From positions 63,238-127,237 of the forward strand of contig NZ_LMDB01000033.1 in assembly GCF_001425005.1 (NCBI RefSeq): a stretch of DNA of 64,000 bases. Direction: 5' to 3'. The position numbers and the translations under genes were made by a program. Numbering within the stretch: position 1 is the first letter of the stretch; each line of letters opens with the position of its first letter. The notes under the pieces were generated by a model. It was not told the DNA's origin. It made no database searches and worked only from the letters and a program-made list of their open reading frames with translations. Source of the stretch: Duganella sp. Root336D2 (GTDB taxonomy: Bacteria; Pseudomonadota; Gammaproteobacteria; Burkholderiales; Burkholderiaceae_D). Positions 8,040-15,334 of the stretch are shown in pieces.

Positions 8040-9386
8040 TCACATTTCAAGCCCGCCGGCATTTGCTCCCGCAAGCAAGATCCGAGTCTCCTCTGATGCA
8101 TCGAAACGAGCTTCGTTTGCGATCCAGGCTGGCAGGCAATCTACGTCTTTCATCCATTCAACGATGTCCCTCCGGCATAAGGAGCAAGGGTTGGTACGGT
8201 AGATAAAACTGGCGATGCCGGCAAGACGCGCGTCGGGATTTTCCTGGCATACGTGAAGTGCCGGCATTTCCATGAAATGCATTCCGTCGGCATCCGTCTT
8301 TACTCGTTCCAGCGCACTGATAATGATTTTCTCATCACCTGGCAGGAAGTTTTTCTTGAGCAGTTCTATTTCATCCCTACGATCAACGGAGAAGTCTTCC
8401 TCACTCAAGCGGCGCCTGGCCAACTCGCCGACGCGGGTGTCCTCGAGCGACGCCAGTGCCTTGACCGCTGCCAGCCTTACCTCTTGGTCCGGACTGTGCG
8501 CCAGGTTCCAGACGGTGTCGTTCCAAGCGCGAAGGTCCCCCCTTCCGAATATATGCAAGAGCCTGATTTGGACCTGCGGCGCAAGCTCGGACTCAAGGAT
8601 CTGCAGGATCTTCTGGCGTTCGGAGTCGCTCGCCCAGCGCCCGAATCGGCGGAAAATATGGGGTGATACTTTGTCCTGGCTCTGCGCAAGTTCAACAATG
8701 CGCGACAGTGGATTTTCGGCGAGATGCTTCCGCTGGTACTCAAGCCTCCGCTTTTCCTTTTGCTCCGGCGAAAGGGCTTCGTCCGCAGCCCGTTTGTCGG
8801 ACTGTTCCTGATGCATGGCGAGATACGCAGTAATTGCCATATCACCCGGCGCGCGTGCCGACAAATCCAGCAGCACTTGTTCGCGCAGCGCTTCATCCTC
8901 GACCAGGAATTCGAGACCGTCGACATATTCGTCGGGATCGGAAATGAGCCGTTGGCCCAAGCAGCGCACCACTTCAATCGCCGCCGGCACGCCATCGAGC
9001 ATAATGATGGCAAGTTCTCCAGCGAGGTCATTTTCAGCCCATGAGCGACGCAATGCTTCGGCTGCAGCCCGACTGCCGTTAACGGCAATCAAGCCTACCA
9101 GGTTGGCGACCTGGAAGAGATCCTGGTCTTCCACGGGGGCTTTGAACGCTTCGATTACGGCCGCACAAATCCTGTCATCGTGCGCAATCATCGAATACAG
9201 CCACTTGGCGCGAGGCCCCTCGCATTGCTGGTCATACGCGCGATTTACCAGGCAGGCATCAAGAATGATCTCAAATAGTTCATCTGAGCCATGGTCTTGC
9301 ACGTGCAGGACAGCACTGCCACGGCCCTGGTGAAGCGCTGTAGTGAACTCGTCTCGATTCAATAACGGCATCGGGCAATTTTGCAT
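8040..9386 (-). CDS. HEAT-repeat-like hypothetical protein
   Basis: The 448-residue product is mostly alpha-helical. At about 245-330 it has regular helical pairs of HEAT type, for example WNLAHSPDQEVRLAAVKALA and LEDTRVGELARRRL. The C-terminal part has a CSLCRRDIVEWM segment. I recognise no enzymatic motif. Its composition appears less GC-rich than its neighbours and it has no clear ribosome site (ATG 9386; ATG 9371 is the alternative). It is enclosed by a 34-bp inverted repeat (8001-8034 and 9430-9463) and separates two unrelated operons. The setting suggests an inserted cargo gene, but no transposase is present. Confidence 0.7.
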   Translation of the reverse strand: MQNCPMPLLNRDEFTTALHQGRGSAVLHVQDHGSDELFEIILDACLVNRAYDQQCEGPRAKWLYSMIAHDDRICAAVIEAFKAPVEDQDLFQVANLVGLIAVNGSRAAAEALRRSWAENDLAGELAIIMLDGVPAAIEVVRCLGQRLISDPDEYVDGLEFLVEDEALREQVLLDLSARAPGDMAITAYLAMHQEQSDKRAADEALSPEQKEKRRLEYQRKHLAENPLSRIVELAQSQDKVSPHIFRRFGRWASDSERQKILQILESELAPQVQIRLLHIFGRGDLRAWNDTVWNLAHSPDQEVRLAAVKALASLEDTRVGELARRRLSEEDFSVDRRDEIELLKKNFLPGDEKIIISALERVKTDADGMHFMEMPALHVCQENPDARLAGIASFIYRTNPCSLCRRDIVEWMKDVDCLPAWIANEARFDASEETRILLAGANAGGLEM

Positions 9387-9429
9387 GCCGGCACTCTAAC
9401 ACGAAGGAACTGAAAGAATCCGGGGACAA

Positions 9430-9463
9430 ATGTCCGATTGCCGGACCTGACCCCGACTTTCAA
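9430..9463 (-). repeat. Right arm of the 34-bp inverted repeat flanking the HEAT-repeat gene
   Basis: Read on the minus strand this is TTGAAAGTCGGGGTCAG followed by GTCCGGCAATCGGACAT, matching the left arm at 33 of 34 positions. The arm contains a 5-bp stem, GTCCG/CGGAC, around ATTGC. It ends 4 bp before the stop codon of the following signalling gene, so the junction sits exactly at that gene's 3' end. Confidence 0.85.
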
Positions 9464-9467
9464 TCCT

Positions 9468-12062
9468 CTAGCCGGTGAGGGCGGTGTGGTCTTCGCCGGG
9501 TTCGCCGGCGCGGCGGCCGCTGCCGTGCATCAGCCAGTAGTGATGGAAGGCGAGGCGGATGTTGTCGCGCAGCTGGGTGTCGTCCCACGGCTTGGTGTAG
9601 AAGCGGTAGATGGCGCCGCGGTTGATCGAGTCGAGCACCGCTTCCAGCCCGGTGTAGCCGGACAGGATGATGCGGATGGTGTCCGGGTACATTTCCTTGA
9701 CCTTGGCCAGGAATTCGGTGCCGCTCAGGATCGGCATGCGCTGGTCGCATACGATCACCTGCACCGGGTAGAGCGCCAGCAGGTCGAAGCCTTCGGCTGG
9801 TGTCACTGCGGTCAGGATGCGGTAGCCGTCGCGCCGGAACAGGCGGTGCAGCGAGGACAGCACATTGACATCGTCATCCACCAGCAGCAGGGTTTGCGGC
9901 GGTTCGGCCGCCACGTTCGGGTCGGGCGGCAGGCTCTTGCCCGACTCGGCCAGCGCGCCCATCTCCGCTGCCGCCAAAGGCCGGCTGAAGAAGTAACCCT
10001 GGATCTCGTCGCAGCGGTTGCGGCGCAGGTATTCCAGTTGCGGCCGCGTCTCCACGCCTTCCGCGATCACGCGCAGCTTGAGGCTATGCGCCATGCTGAT
10101 GATGGCCAGCGCGATGGCCGCGTCGTTGGGATTGGTGGTAATGTCGCGTACGAAGGCGATGTCGATCTTCAGCTTGTCGATCGGGAAACGCTGCAGGTAG
10201 GCCAGCGAGGAGTAACCGGTGCCGAAATCGTCGATCGCCACCTTGGTGCCGATCTCCTTGAGCACCGTCAGCACCTGGATAGTGCGCTCGGCGTTCGACA
10301 TCAGGGCCGTTTCCGTCAATTCAAGTTCCAGCAATTCGGCCGGGACCTTATGCCGCTCCAGTGCTTGCCTGACGTCGCTCTCCAGGTCGCCCTCGACGAA
10401 CTGGCGGCTGGCCACGTTGACCGCCACGTGCACCCCGCCTACCGGCGTGCGCAGCCAGGTTGCGATCTGGCGGCAGGCAGCATCAATGATCCAGCTGCCC
10501 ACGCGCACGATCAGTCCCGTATCTTCCAGTACGCTGACAAATTCGGCCGGGTAGACCAGTCCATAGCCTGGACGATTCCAGCGCAGCAGCGCTTCCGCCC
10601 CGCTGATGCGGCCTGTAGTCAGGTTGACTTTGGGCTGGTAATGCAGCTCCAGTTCGTTGTTGTCCAGCGCGCGGCGCAGCGCCATTTCCAGGTCGAGGCG
10701 CGCCAGCACCTGCACATTCATGCCGGCGGTGAAGAAGCGGTAGCCGTCGCCGCCGGCGTCCTTGGCGCGCTCCATGGCGGTGTTGGCGTATTTGACCAGC
10801 GTTTCGGGATCGTTGGCGTCGTCCGGGTACATGGCAATGCCGATGGAAGCCGTCAGCGTGGCCTGGTGCTCATCCAGCTCGAAAGGCGTGCGCAGCGCTT
10901 CGCGCACTTCGTTCGCCACCAGCACGGCATCCTGCTGGTCGCGCGTCATGGTCAGGATCAGCGCAAACTCGTCGCCGCCCAGGCGGCCCACCGTGTCGCG
11001 CAGGCGCACGCATTGCACCAGGCGGTTGGAAAATTCGTGCAGCAGCTGGTCGCCCATGGCGGCGCCCATCGAGTCGTTGACCTTGCGGAAGCGGTCCAGG
11101 CCAATGAACAGCACCACGATGCGCCATTCCTTGTCCTGCGCCAGCTCGATCGATTCGCCCAGGGTCTGGAAGAACAGGGTGCGGTTGGGCAGGCCGGTCA
11201 GGCGGTCGTAGTGCGCCATGTGGCGCAGGCGCTCTTCTGCCAGGCGGCGTTCGGTGATGTCGCGTGCCACGCAAATCAGGGTGCGATGCGCGGACTCGCC
11301 TTCGCTTTGCAGCAGCCAGTAGACCTCCACGGAAACGGCGGCGCCGTCGCTGCGCAGCAGTTCGATTTCACTCAGTTCCGGTGCACGGTGCGGGGCTGTC
11401 AGCGCCTGGCCGGCCCGTTCCGCCTGCGCCGACAGGGTTTCGCGGGTGCCGAGCCCGAGCCGGCCGGGTTCCAGCGACAGCAGCTGCGCACGCGGGTGGC
11501 CCAGCATGCGGCAAGCGCCTTCGTTGACGTCCACCAGGGCCAGCGTGCTGGTGTCGATCAGGAAGATGGCATCGGCCGTGGCATCCATCGCGCTGCGGAA
11601 GCGCTGCAGGTCGGCGGTGCGGGCGCGCACGGTCTGCTCCAGCACCTCGTTGTAGTCGCGCGCCTGCTGGTGCAGCAGCCGCACTTCCAGCATATTGTTG
11701 ATGCGGGTGAGCACCTCGACCGGGTCGAAGGGCTTGCTGATGAAATCGCGCGCGCCGGCATCCAGCGCCGGCAGCTTCTGGTCCGGCTGCGCGGTCACCA
11801 CCAGCACCGGCAGGTATTCCGGCTCCAGCGGCTTCAACGCCTCCATCACGTCGAAGCCGCTCATGCCGGGCATATGCAGGTCGAGGATGATCAGGTCGTA
11901 GCGGTGTTCTTCATGCCATGGCGCCACCACGCGCGGGTCGGTGGTGGAGCTGACGTTCACATAGCCGCTGGTCTGCAGCAGGTATTCCAGCAGCTGTACG
12001 TTGACCGGCTGGTCGTCCACTATCAGGACTTTGGCGTTCAGGATATCGTCGCGACTGATCAC
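9468..12062 (-). CDS. Cyclic-di-GMP response regulator: REC-PAS-GGDEF-EAL-REC
   Basis: The 864-residue protein contains, in order, a receiver domain (VLIVDDQP; phosphoacceptor Asp61 in LDLHMPG), a PAS domain (about 155-285), a GGDEF domain with intact RLGGDEF and an RxxD inhibitory site five residues upstream, an EAL domain and a second receiver (LLVDDDVNV...CDQRMP). The EAL domain keeps EALLRW, the Asn of NVAS, ELTET, IDDFGTGYSS, KIDIAFV, EGVET and QGYFF. Both catalytic activities therefore look competent. The GTG start overlaps the upstream kinase stop as GTGA (12059-12062). It is the likely output of that kinase, coupling phosphorelay to c-di-GMP turnover. Confidence 0.93.
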   Translation of the reverse strand: MISRDDILNAKVLIVDDQPVNVQLLEYLLQTSGYVNVSSTTDPRVVAPWHEEHRYDLIILDLHMPGMSGFDVMEALKPLEPEYLPVLVVTAQPDQKLPALDAGARDFISKPFDPVEVLTRINNMLEVRLLHQQARDYNEVLEQTVRARTADLQRFRSAMDATADAIFLIDTSTLALVDVNEGACRMLGHPRAQLLSLEPGRLGLGTRETLSAQAERAGQALTAPHRAPELSEIELLRSDGAAVSVEVYWLLQSEGESAHRTLICVARDITERRLAEERLRHMAHYDRLTGLPNRTLFFQTLGESIELAQDKEWRIVVLFIGLDRFRKVNDSMGAAMGDQLLHEFSNRLVQCVRLRDTVGRLGGDEFALILTMTRDQQDAVLVANEVREALRTPFELDEHQATLTASIGIAMYPDDANDPETLVKYANTAMERAKDAGGDGYRFFTAGMNVQVLARLDLEMALRRALDNNELELHYQPKVNLTTGRISGAEALLRWNRPGYGLVYPAEFVSVLEDTGLIVRVGSWIIDAACRQIATWLRTPVGGVHVAVNVASRQFVEGDLESDVRQALERHKVPAELLELELTETALMSNAERTIQVLTVLKEIGTKVAIDDFGTGYSSLAYLQRFPIDKLKIDIAFVRDITTNPNDAAIALAIISMAHSLKLRVIAEGVETRPQLEYLRRNRCDEIQGYFFSRPLAAAEMGALAESGKSLPPDPNVAAEPPQTLLLVDDDVNVLSSLHRLFRRDGYRILTAVTPAEGFDLLALYPVQVIVCDQRMPILSGTEFLAKVKEMYPDTIRIILSGYTGLEAVLDSINRGAIYRFYTKPWDDTQLRDNIRLAFHHYWLMHGSGRRAGEPGEDHTALTG

Positions 12063-14086
12063 TTGGACGTACTCCCTTCCTCCTCCCTGCGAGCCAGGAA
12101 GGCCATGGTGCTGTTGATCGCTTCGGTGAACTCGTCGATGTTGATCGGCTTGATCAGGTAGCGGAAGAAGCCTGCCGCCAGGCCTTTTTCAACATCGCGC
12201 GGCATGGCATTGGCGGTCAGGGCGATAACGGGGATGTGCGCGGTACGCGGGTCGGTAGCCAGCAGCTTGACGGCATCGATGCCGTTCATGCCCGGCAGGT
12301 TGATGTCCATCAGGATGATGTCCGGCTGGTGGGCGCGCGCCAGTTCAATGCCGAGGTGGGCGTCCGGCGCGGAAATCAGTTTCAGGTCCGGGCGGAAGCT
12401 GATGATCTCTTCCACCAGCTTGAGGTTGGCCGGGTTGTCTTCCACGTACAGGACGGTGGCCGGCTCGCCCGCCGCGTGGCGATGATGCTGGGCCGGGCGC
12501 TCGGTTTGCTGGTCGATGCGCGACGGCGTCGGCTCGGTCGATTCGAGTTCGATCCAGAACATGCTGCCCACGCCCTGGCTGCTGGTCACGCCAATGGTGC
12601 CGCCCATCAGCTCCACCAGGCGCTTGGTAACCACCAGGCCGATGCCGGTGCCCTCTTCCGCGCCGCTTTCCTGGCCCAGGCGGTTGAACGGCTGGAACAA
12701 TTGCTTGACCTGCTCCGGCCTGAGTCCCATGCCGGTGTCCTGCACCGAGAGCCGCACCAGGTTGGGCCCGCTCGGGCTGCAGTCGACCACCACGGCGCCA
12801 CCATCACGGTTGTACTTGATGGCATTGGACAGCAGGTTAAGCAGGATCTGTTTGAGGCGCGTGCGGTCGGCCGTGACGTTGGCCGCGCAGCTGTCGGGGA
12901 ACAGCAGGCGGATGCCGCGCGCGCTCGCCAGCGGCGCCACCATGCTCTCGCATTCCTGCAGGATTTCAGTGAGCGCGACCGGCTCCAGCGACAGCGCCAC
13001 GGCGCCCGACTCGATCTTGGCCAGGTCGAGGATTTCGTTAATCAGGGTCAGCAGGTGGCGCCCGGACTTCAGGATATGGTTGGCGAATTCGCGCTTCTGC
13101 ACCAGGGTGGAGGGCAGCTTTTCCGAGGTCAGGATTTGCGCGAAACCAAGGATGGCGTTGAGCGGCGTGCGCAGCTCATGGCTCATGGAAGACAGGAAGG
13201 CCGACTTGGCCTGGTTGGCGCTCTTTGCCTCCTGCATCGCCATCGCCAGTTCGCTGTTGGCCTGCTCCAGCTGCAGCGTGCGTTCGTGCACGCGCTGCTC
13301 CAGTTCCTCGTTCAGGCGCATGACTTCCTGCTGCGCCTTGCTGCGCTGTTCCGCTTCGCGCGCAATTTCGCTGCTGGAGGTTTCCAGTTCGCGCGTGCGG
13401 CTTTCGATCTCGCTCAGCATCTTGTTGAAGGAATCGGCCAGTTCGGCCACCTCGTCGTTGCTGGTACCCGGCGCGCGGCGCGAATAGTCGCCGGTTGCCA
13501 TCACTTCGCGCGCCACATCGGCAATCGCCAGCACCGGCTGCGTGACGACCTTGTTCAGGGGCCGCATCAGGAGGTAGGCAATGCCCATCGCCAGGAAGGT
13601 GGCGATAATCGCGATCATCACGTAGTCGCCGAAGCGGCCCAACAACTCATAATCAGACTGCAGGTAGACCGTGCCCAGCAACTCGCCGTTATCGCGGATG
13701 CGCCGGTACAGCATCATCTTGCCATCCTCGAACGCCACACCATCGGCCTGCGGTGCAGTGGGCACACTGAGATCGACTCCCGGCGCCACGTAGGTGGCAA
13801 ACAACTGGCCGCGCGCATTGTAGATAGCCCCGGCATTGACTTTCGGCCGCAGGCGCAGCAGCGCCAGGTTTTCCTTGGCCAGGCGCGGATCGTCGAAGGT
13901 CAGCGCCGGCGCGCTCATATGCCCAAGCAATTCGGCCTGGGTGGTCATGTCGGAACTCAGGGACTGGTGATAGGCCCGCAGGTCATACGCGATGATGGTG
14001 CCGAGCGATACCAGCAGGACCACCAGCGTGACCAGCATCACCACACCGAGCAGCTTTTGCGGCAGGGAGCGGCGGCGCGCCATCAT
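12059..14086 (-). CDS. Hybrid sensor histidine kinase (CHASE8-like sensor-HAMP-HisKA-HATPase-REC)
   Basis: The protein has 675 residues. Two membrane helices (about 12-34 and 155-175) bracket a periplasmic domain with MSAPALTFDDPRLAKENLALL, which resembles the CHASE8 sensor of YfiN. HAMP (to about 230) and a coiled coil follow. The HisKA H-box is SHELRTPLNAILGFAQIL, the ATPase has N, G1 and G2 boxes (LLSNAIKYN, DTGMG, GTGIGL), and a C-terminal receiver has LMDINLPGMNG. It overlaps yfiR upstream (ATGA, 14083-14086) and the c-di-GMP regulator downstream. I infer that YfiR in the periplasm modulates its sensor. Confidence 0.92.
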   Translation of the reverse strand: MMARRRSLPQKLLGVVMLVTLVVLLVSLGTIIAYDLRAYHQSLSSDMTTQAELLGHMSAPALTFDDPRLAKENLALLRLRPKVNAGAIYNARGQLFATYVAPGVDLSVPTAPQADGVAFEDGKMMLYRRIRDNGELLGTVYLQSDYELLGRFGDYVMIAIIATFLAMGIAYLLMRPLNKVVTQPVLAIADVAREVMATGDYSRRAPGTSNDEVAELADSFNKMLSEIESRTRELETSSSEIAREAEQRSKAQQEVMRLNEELEQRVHERTLQLEQANSELAMAMQEAKSANQAKSAFLSSMSHELRTPLNAILGFAQILTSEKLPSTLVQKREFANHILKSGRHLLTLINEILDLAKIESGAVALSLEPVALTEILQECESMVAPLASARGIRLLFPDSCAANVTADRTRLKQILLNLLSNAIKYNRDGGAVVVDCSPSGPNLVRLSVQDTGMGLRPEQVKQLFQPFNRLGQESGAEEGTGIGLVVTKRLVELMGGTIGVTSSQGVGSMFWIELESTEPTPSRIDQQTERPAQHHRHAAGEPATVLYVEDNPANLKLVEEIISFRPDLKLISAPDAHLGIELARAHQPDIILMDINLPGMNGIDAVKLLATDPRTAHIPVIALTANAMPRDVEKGLAAGFFRYLIKPINIDEFTEAINSTMAFLARREEEGSTSK

Positions 14087-14679
14087 CCTGCCACCTGTTG
14101 CACGCGAAGGGCGGCCGACAGCATGCGCGCGCTGATTTTCAGGCGCGCTACGGCCGCATGTTTCAGGGAGACTTCAAAGCGCAGTCTTTCGTCGGCGATG
14201 ACGAAATTGATCATGCTGCCCATGCCGAAGGTTTCGTCGCCATCGGTCACGGTCAGCACCGGCTGGCCGCGGCTGGCCGCCAGCAGTTCCTGTGCCAGTA
14301 CTTTGTCGTGCGCCGGGATGAACAGTATGTGGATGCCGGCCAGGCTGTCGCCGCGCTTGACGCGCTTGACCTGCAGCGCGCGGCCGTTGGCGGTATGCCC
14401 AGCCACAGTTTGTTCCAGTTGCTCGGACAGCGGATCGGCGCCGGCGACGCCGATCACGATTGGCGACTCCGGGCGGGCGAAGCTGCCTTCGGGCCATTCC
14501 ACGAAACCGGCAAATTTGTACAGGTAGGCCGCTTTGACCTGGCGCTCCAGGCTGGAGGCCGATTGGGCATGGGCGAGCAGGGGCAACAGCGCAGCCAACA
14601 GCAGCGCCACCCAGAATACGGGACATCTTGCTTGGAGAGTCCTCACCGCCGTGCCTCGCGAACAGGGGATTTGGGGCAT
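14083..14679 (-). CDS. yfiR: YfiR family periplasmic protein (DUF4154)
   Basis: After a signal peptide ending ...LLPLLAHAQS, the mature part has KAAYLYKFAGFVEWPE, IVIGVAGADPL, IHILFIPAHD and the C-terminal INFVIADERLRFEVSL block of the YfiR/DUF4154 family. In Pseudomonas, YfiR is a periplasmic repressor of the diguanylate cyclase YfiN; here it precedes a histidine kinase with a similar sensor. The start is uncertain: ATG 14679 is used, but GTG 14646 gives a compact leader (MRTLQARCPVFW) with a weak ribosome site, and TTG 14709 is also open. It overlaps the kinase start by 4 bp. Confidence 0.88.
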   Translation of the reverse strand: MPQIPCSRGTAVRTLQARCPVFWVALLLAALLPLLAHAQSASSLERQVKAAYLYKFAGFVEWPEGSFARPESPIVIGVAGADPLSEQLEQTVAGHTANGRALQVKRVKRGDSLAGIHILFIPAHDKVLAQELLAASRGQPVLTVTDGDETFGMGSMINFVIADERLRFEVSLKHAAVARLKISARMLSAALRVQQVAG

Positions 14680-14809
14680 TCTATCGCTGAGTACCCGGGA
14701 GCGGCGCAATTATTGGTTTATCGCACCACAAAAGCCTTCCCAGGCTTGCAAGTTAGACGTGACGCCACATTATTGCGGTGCAGCGTGGTCAATCTGCGCA
14801 GCTGCGCGC

Positions 14810-14815
14810 TAGAAT
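14810..14815 (+). promoter_or_regulatory. Candidate -10 box of the cinA-type gene
   Basis: TAGAAT followed by GG lies 36 bp upstream of the GTG start, directly after the palindrome GCGCAGCTGCGC (14796-14807). The -35 is not convincing. The 170-bp region between the yfiR and cinA starts holds the divergent promoters and nothing else that I can identify. Confidence 0.35.
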
Positions 14816-14851
14816 GGGCTCAAACGCTTTTGTTTGCTAAAGGAGCCACAA

Positions 14852-15334
14852 GTGAGTACAGACATCAACGAACTGGCCGCCCAGGTGGGTAAGGCCCTGC
14901 AAGACAAAGGCTTGCTGTTGGCAACCGCGGAATCGTGCACTGGCGGCGGCATCTCGACGGCGATCACGGACATTGCCGGCTCCACCGGCTGGTTCGATTG
15001 CGGCTTCGTTTGCTATTCGAACGCGTCCAAGACCGAGATGCTGGAAGTACCGGCCGCCATGATGGCGCAATTCGGTTCCGTCAGCGAAGAAGTGGCAGCC
15101 GCCATGGCTCAGGGTGCGCTCGGCTCGAGCAACGCCCATGTGGCGATATCGGTGACCGGGATCGCCGGCCCGACCGGCGCAGTGCCAGGCAAGCCGGTGG
15201 GCACGGTCTGTTTTGGCTGGGCCAATGCCGACACGGTACACACCGAACGCCTGGTGTTTTCCGGCGACCGCCAGGCGGTGCGCACGCAGACCATCGAGCA
15301 TTCGCTGAAAGGCCTGCTGCGCTTTATTAATTAA
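14852..15334 (+). CDS. pncC: CinA-family nicotinamide-nucleotide amidohydrolase
   Basis: The enzyme deamidates NMN to nicotinic acid mononucleotide in NAD recycling. The 160-residue product equals the stand-alone PncC domain, with TAESCTGGGIS near 24-34, GWFDCGFVCYSN, SVSEEVAAAMA and VTGIAGPTGA...KPVGTVCFGW. GTG 14852 was chosen because AAAGGAG precedes it by 6 bp. A TTG at 14834 is in frame but badly placed. The stop overlaps that of the convergent helicase by 4 bp (15331-15334). Confidence 0.95.
   Translation: MSTDINELAAQVGKALQDKGLLLATAESCTGGGISTAITDIAGSTGWFDCGFVCYSNASKTEMLEVPAAMMAQFGSVSEEVAAAMAQGALGSSNAHVAISVTGIAGPTGAVPGKPVGTVCFGWANADTVHTERLVFSGDRQAVRTQTIEHSLKGLLRFIN

Noticed and set aside
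8001..9463. Complete insertion sequence around the HEAT-repeat gene
   Set aside because: The enclosed protein has no DDE, HUH or recombinase motif, and no target-site duplication was seen beside the arms, so only a repeat-bounded gene is claimed.
9438..14527. Very long plus-strand open frames antisense to the c-di-GMP regulator and kinase
   Set aside because: No domains and biased composition (H, Q, A, R). The minus-strand proteins carry intact GGDEF, EAL, HisKA and receiver motifs.
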